Source of the DNA: an uncultured Prevotellaceae bacterium
GTDB lineage: Bacteria; Bacteroidota; Bacteroidia; Bacteroidales; Bacteroidaceae
Reading direction: 5' to 3'
Assembly (NCBI GenBank): GCA_902803455.1
Contig: CADCQC010000309.1
Coordinates: 1 to 14,523, forward strand
Length of the DNA: 14,523 bases
Position numbers and translations under genes: made by a program. Every line of letters begins with the position of its first letter. Position 1 is the first letter of the stretch. Shown piece after piece: positions 13,901 to 14,523 of this stretch. The notes under the pieces were generated by a model. The model saw only the letters and a list, made by a program, of their open reading frames with translations, did not search any database and was not told the origin of the DNA.

Positions 13901-14523
13901 ATGGCAAGTGATATCAGTCCAAGAGCAGAAATCGACCCGAGAGCAAAAATCGGCGACAACTGCAAAATATTTCCTTTTGTCTATATTGAGGGTGATGTGG
14001 TGATTGGCGACAATTGCATCATCTTCCCTTTCACAAGCATCCTCAACGGATCGAGAATAGGAAAAGGAAACAAGATCCATCAGGGTTCCGTCATTGGGGC
14101 TTTTCCTCAGGATTTCGAGTTCAGAGGTGAGAAAAGTGAGTGCATACTGGGTGACAACAACATCATCCGTGAGAATGTGGTCATCAACAGGGCCACACAC
14201 ACGGGAGGTCAGACGGTCATCGGGCACGACAACTTCCTCATGGAGGGTGTGCATATCTCGCATGACACCAAGATAGGAAATGATTGCGTGTTTGGCTATG
14301 GCACCAAGATCGCAGGCGACTGTGAGATCGGTGATGGAACCATCTTCTCCACCAGCGTGATTGAGAACGCCGGTACCAGAGTGGGAAGAGGATCGATGAT
14401 CCAGGCCGGCACCTCTTTCTCGAAAGATGTGCCTCCCTATATCGTGGTGGGCGGTGCCCCCGTGAAATATGGTGGGATCAACAAGACCATGTTGACGTTG
14501 AGAGGCGTAAGCGATAAGGTGCA
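13901..14523 (+). CDS. LpxA-like UDP-N-acetylglucosamine acyltransferase paralogue (partial, 3' end missing)
   Basis: ATG 13901 opens a frame that runs off the right edge after 207 codons; E. coli LpxA has 262 residues, so about 50 are missing. It has many hexapeptide repeats of the left-handed beta-helix (IGDNCKI, IGDNCII, IGKGNKI, LGDNNII, IGHDNFL, IGNDCVF, IGDGTIF) and the LpxA core IGAFPQDFEFRGEKSECILG and IRENVVINRATHTGG. The catalytic His121-Asp122 and the earlier His118 (E. coli H125, D126 and H122) are kept in GVHISHD. The AGH and VHQF motifs are altered: Asp140 replaces H144 and Asn156 replaces H160. The usual DVPPY follows. A typical LpxA transfers hydroxyacyl chains to UDP-GlcNAc in lipid A synthesis; here the substrate is likely different, or the gene is a second, divergent copy. 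It lies 17 bases after the efflux channel gene, so it is probably the fourth gene of that operon. Confidence 0.85.
   Translation, partial: MASDISPRAEIDPRAKIGDNCKIFPFVYIEGDVVIGDNCIIFPFTSILNGSRIGKGNKIHQGSVIGAFPQDFEFRGEKSECILGDNNIIRENVVINRATHTGGQTVIGHDNFLMEGVHISHDTKIGNDCVFGYGTKIAGDCEIGDGTIFSTSVIENAGTRVGRGSMIQAGTSFSKDVPPYIVVGGAPVKYGGINKTMLTLRGVSDKV

Noticed and set aside
1..14523. A defence island, toxin-antitoxin pair, phage or integrative element.
   Set aside because: Every substantial coding frame is accounted for by core metabolism, envelope or efflux genes. No recombinase, transposase, nuclease-effector pairing or attachment-site repeat is visible.

Overview
The window looks like a chromosomal segment of a Bacteroidales bacterium, most likely Prevotella or a close relative. 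The supporting signs are: lipoproteins with Bacteroidetes-style lipoboxes, the family-level domains DUF5715, DUF4840 and DUF1599 plus a DoxX/thioredoxin-like fusion, -7 promoter boxes of the Bacteroidetes TAnnTTTG type, weak or absent Shine-Dalgarno sequences at most genes, and moderate GC coding DNA with AT-rich intergenic stretches. Genus is an inference. No rRNA, tRNA, CRISPR array, insertion sequence, phage gene or restriction gene is visible.

Layout. (1) Positions 1-1988, plus strand: the tail of an unidentified gene, a DUF5715 (M15 peptidase-like) lipoprotein and a secreted protein ending in a TonB C-terminal domain. (2) Positions 1995-7624, minus strand, reading from right to left: DUF1599 protein, DoxX-family membrane protein, tpiA, SPOR-domain protein, folE, DUF4840 lipoprotein and xth. 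The first five are tightly spaced and probably one transcription unit driven by a good promoter near 7647-7677. (3) Positions 7625-8013: a divergent AT-rich regulatory region. (4) Positions 8014-14523, plus strand: a complete tripartite RND efflux operon (periplasmic adaptor, HAE1-type inner-membrane pump, outer-membrane channel) followed 17 bases later by an LpxA-like acyltransferase that runs off the right edge.

The most notable observation is that folE (GTP cyclohydrolase I) carries an in-frame amber codon at codon 46 of 193. It lies where relatives, as recalled, have glutamine, so it could be a single CAG to TAG change. Five other genes here use TAG as a genuine stop, which argues against recoding of TAG in this genome. 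The second is the LpxA-like protein linked to the efflux pump: it keeps the catalytic His-Asp pair but lacks two other histidines of the LpxA active site (E. coli H144 and H160 positions are Asp and Asn). It is therefore probably a divergent paralogue rather than the housekeeping LpxA. Several short tandem duplications sit at gene boundaries: 24 bp x4 upstream of the DUF4840 gene, 23 bp x2 over the end of the same gene, and 13 bp x2 over the start codon of the RND pump. I do not see a clear new defence or mobile system; most of the window is core metabolism and envelope biology.
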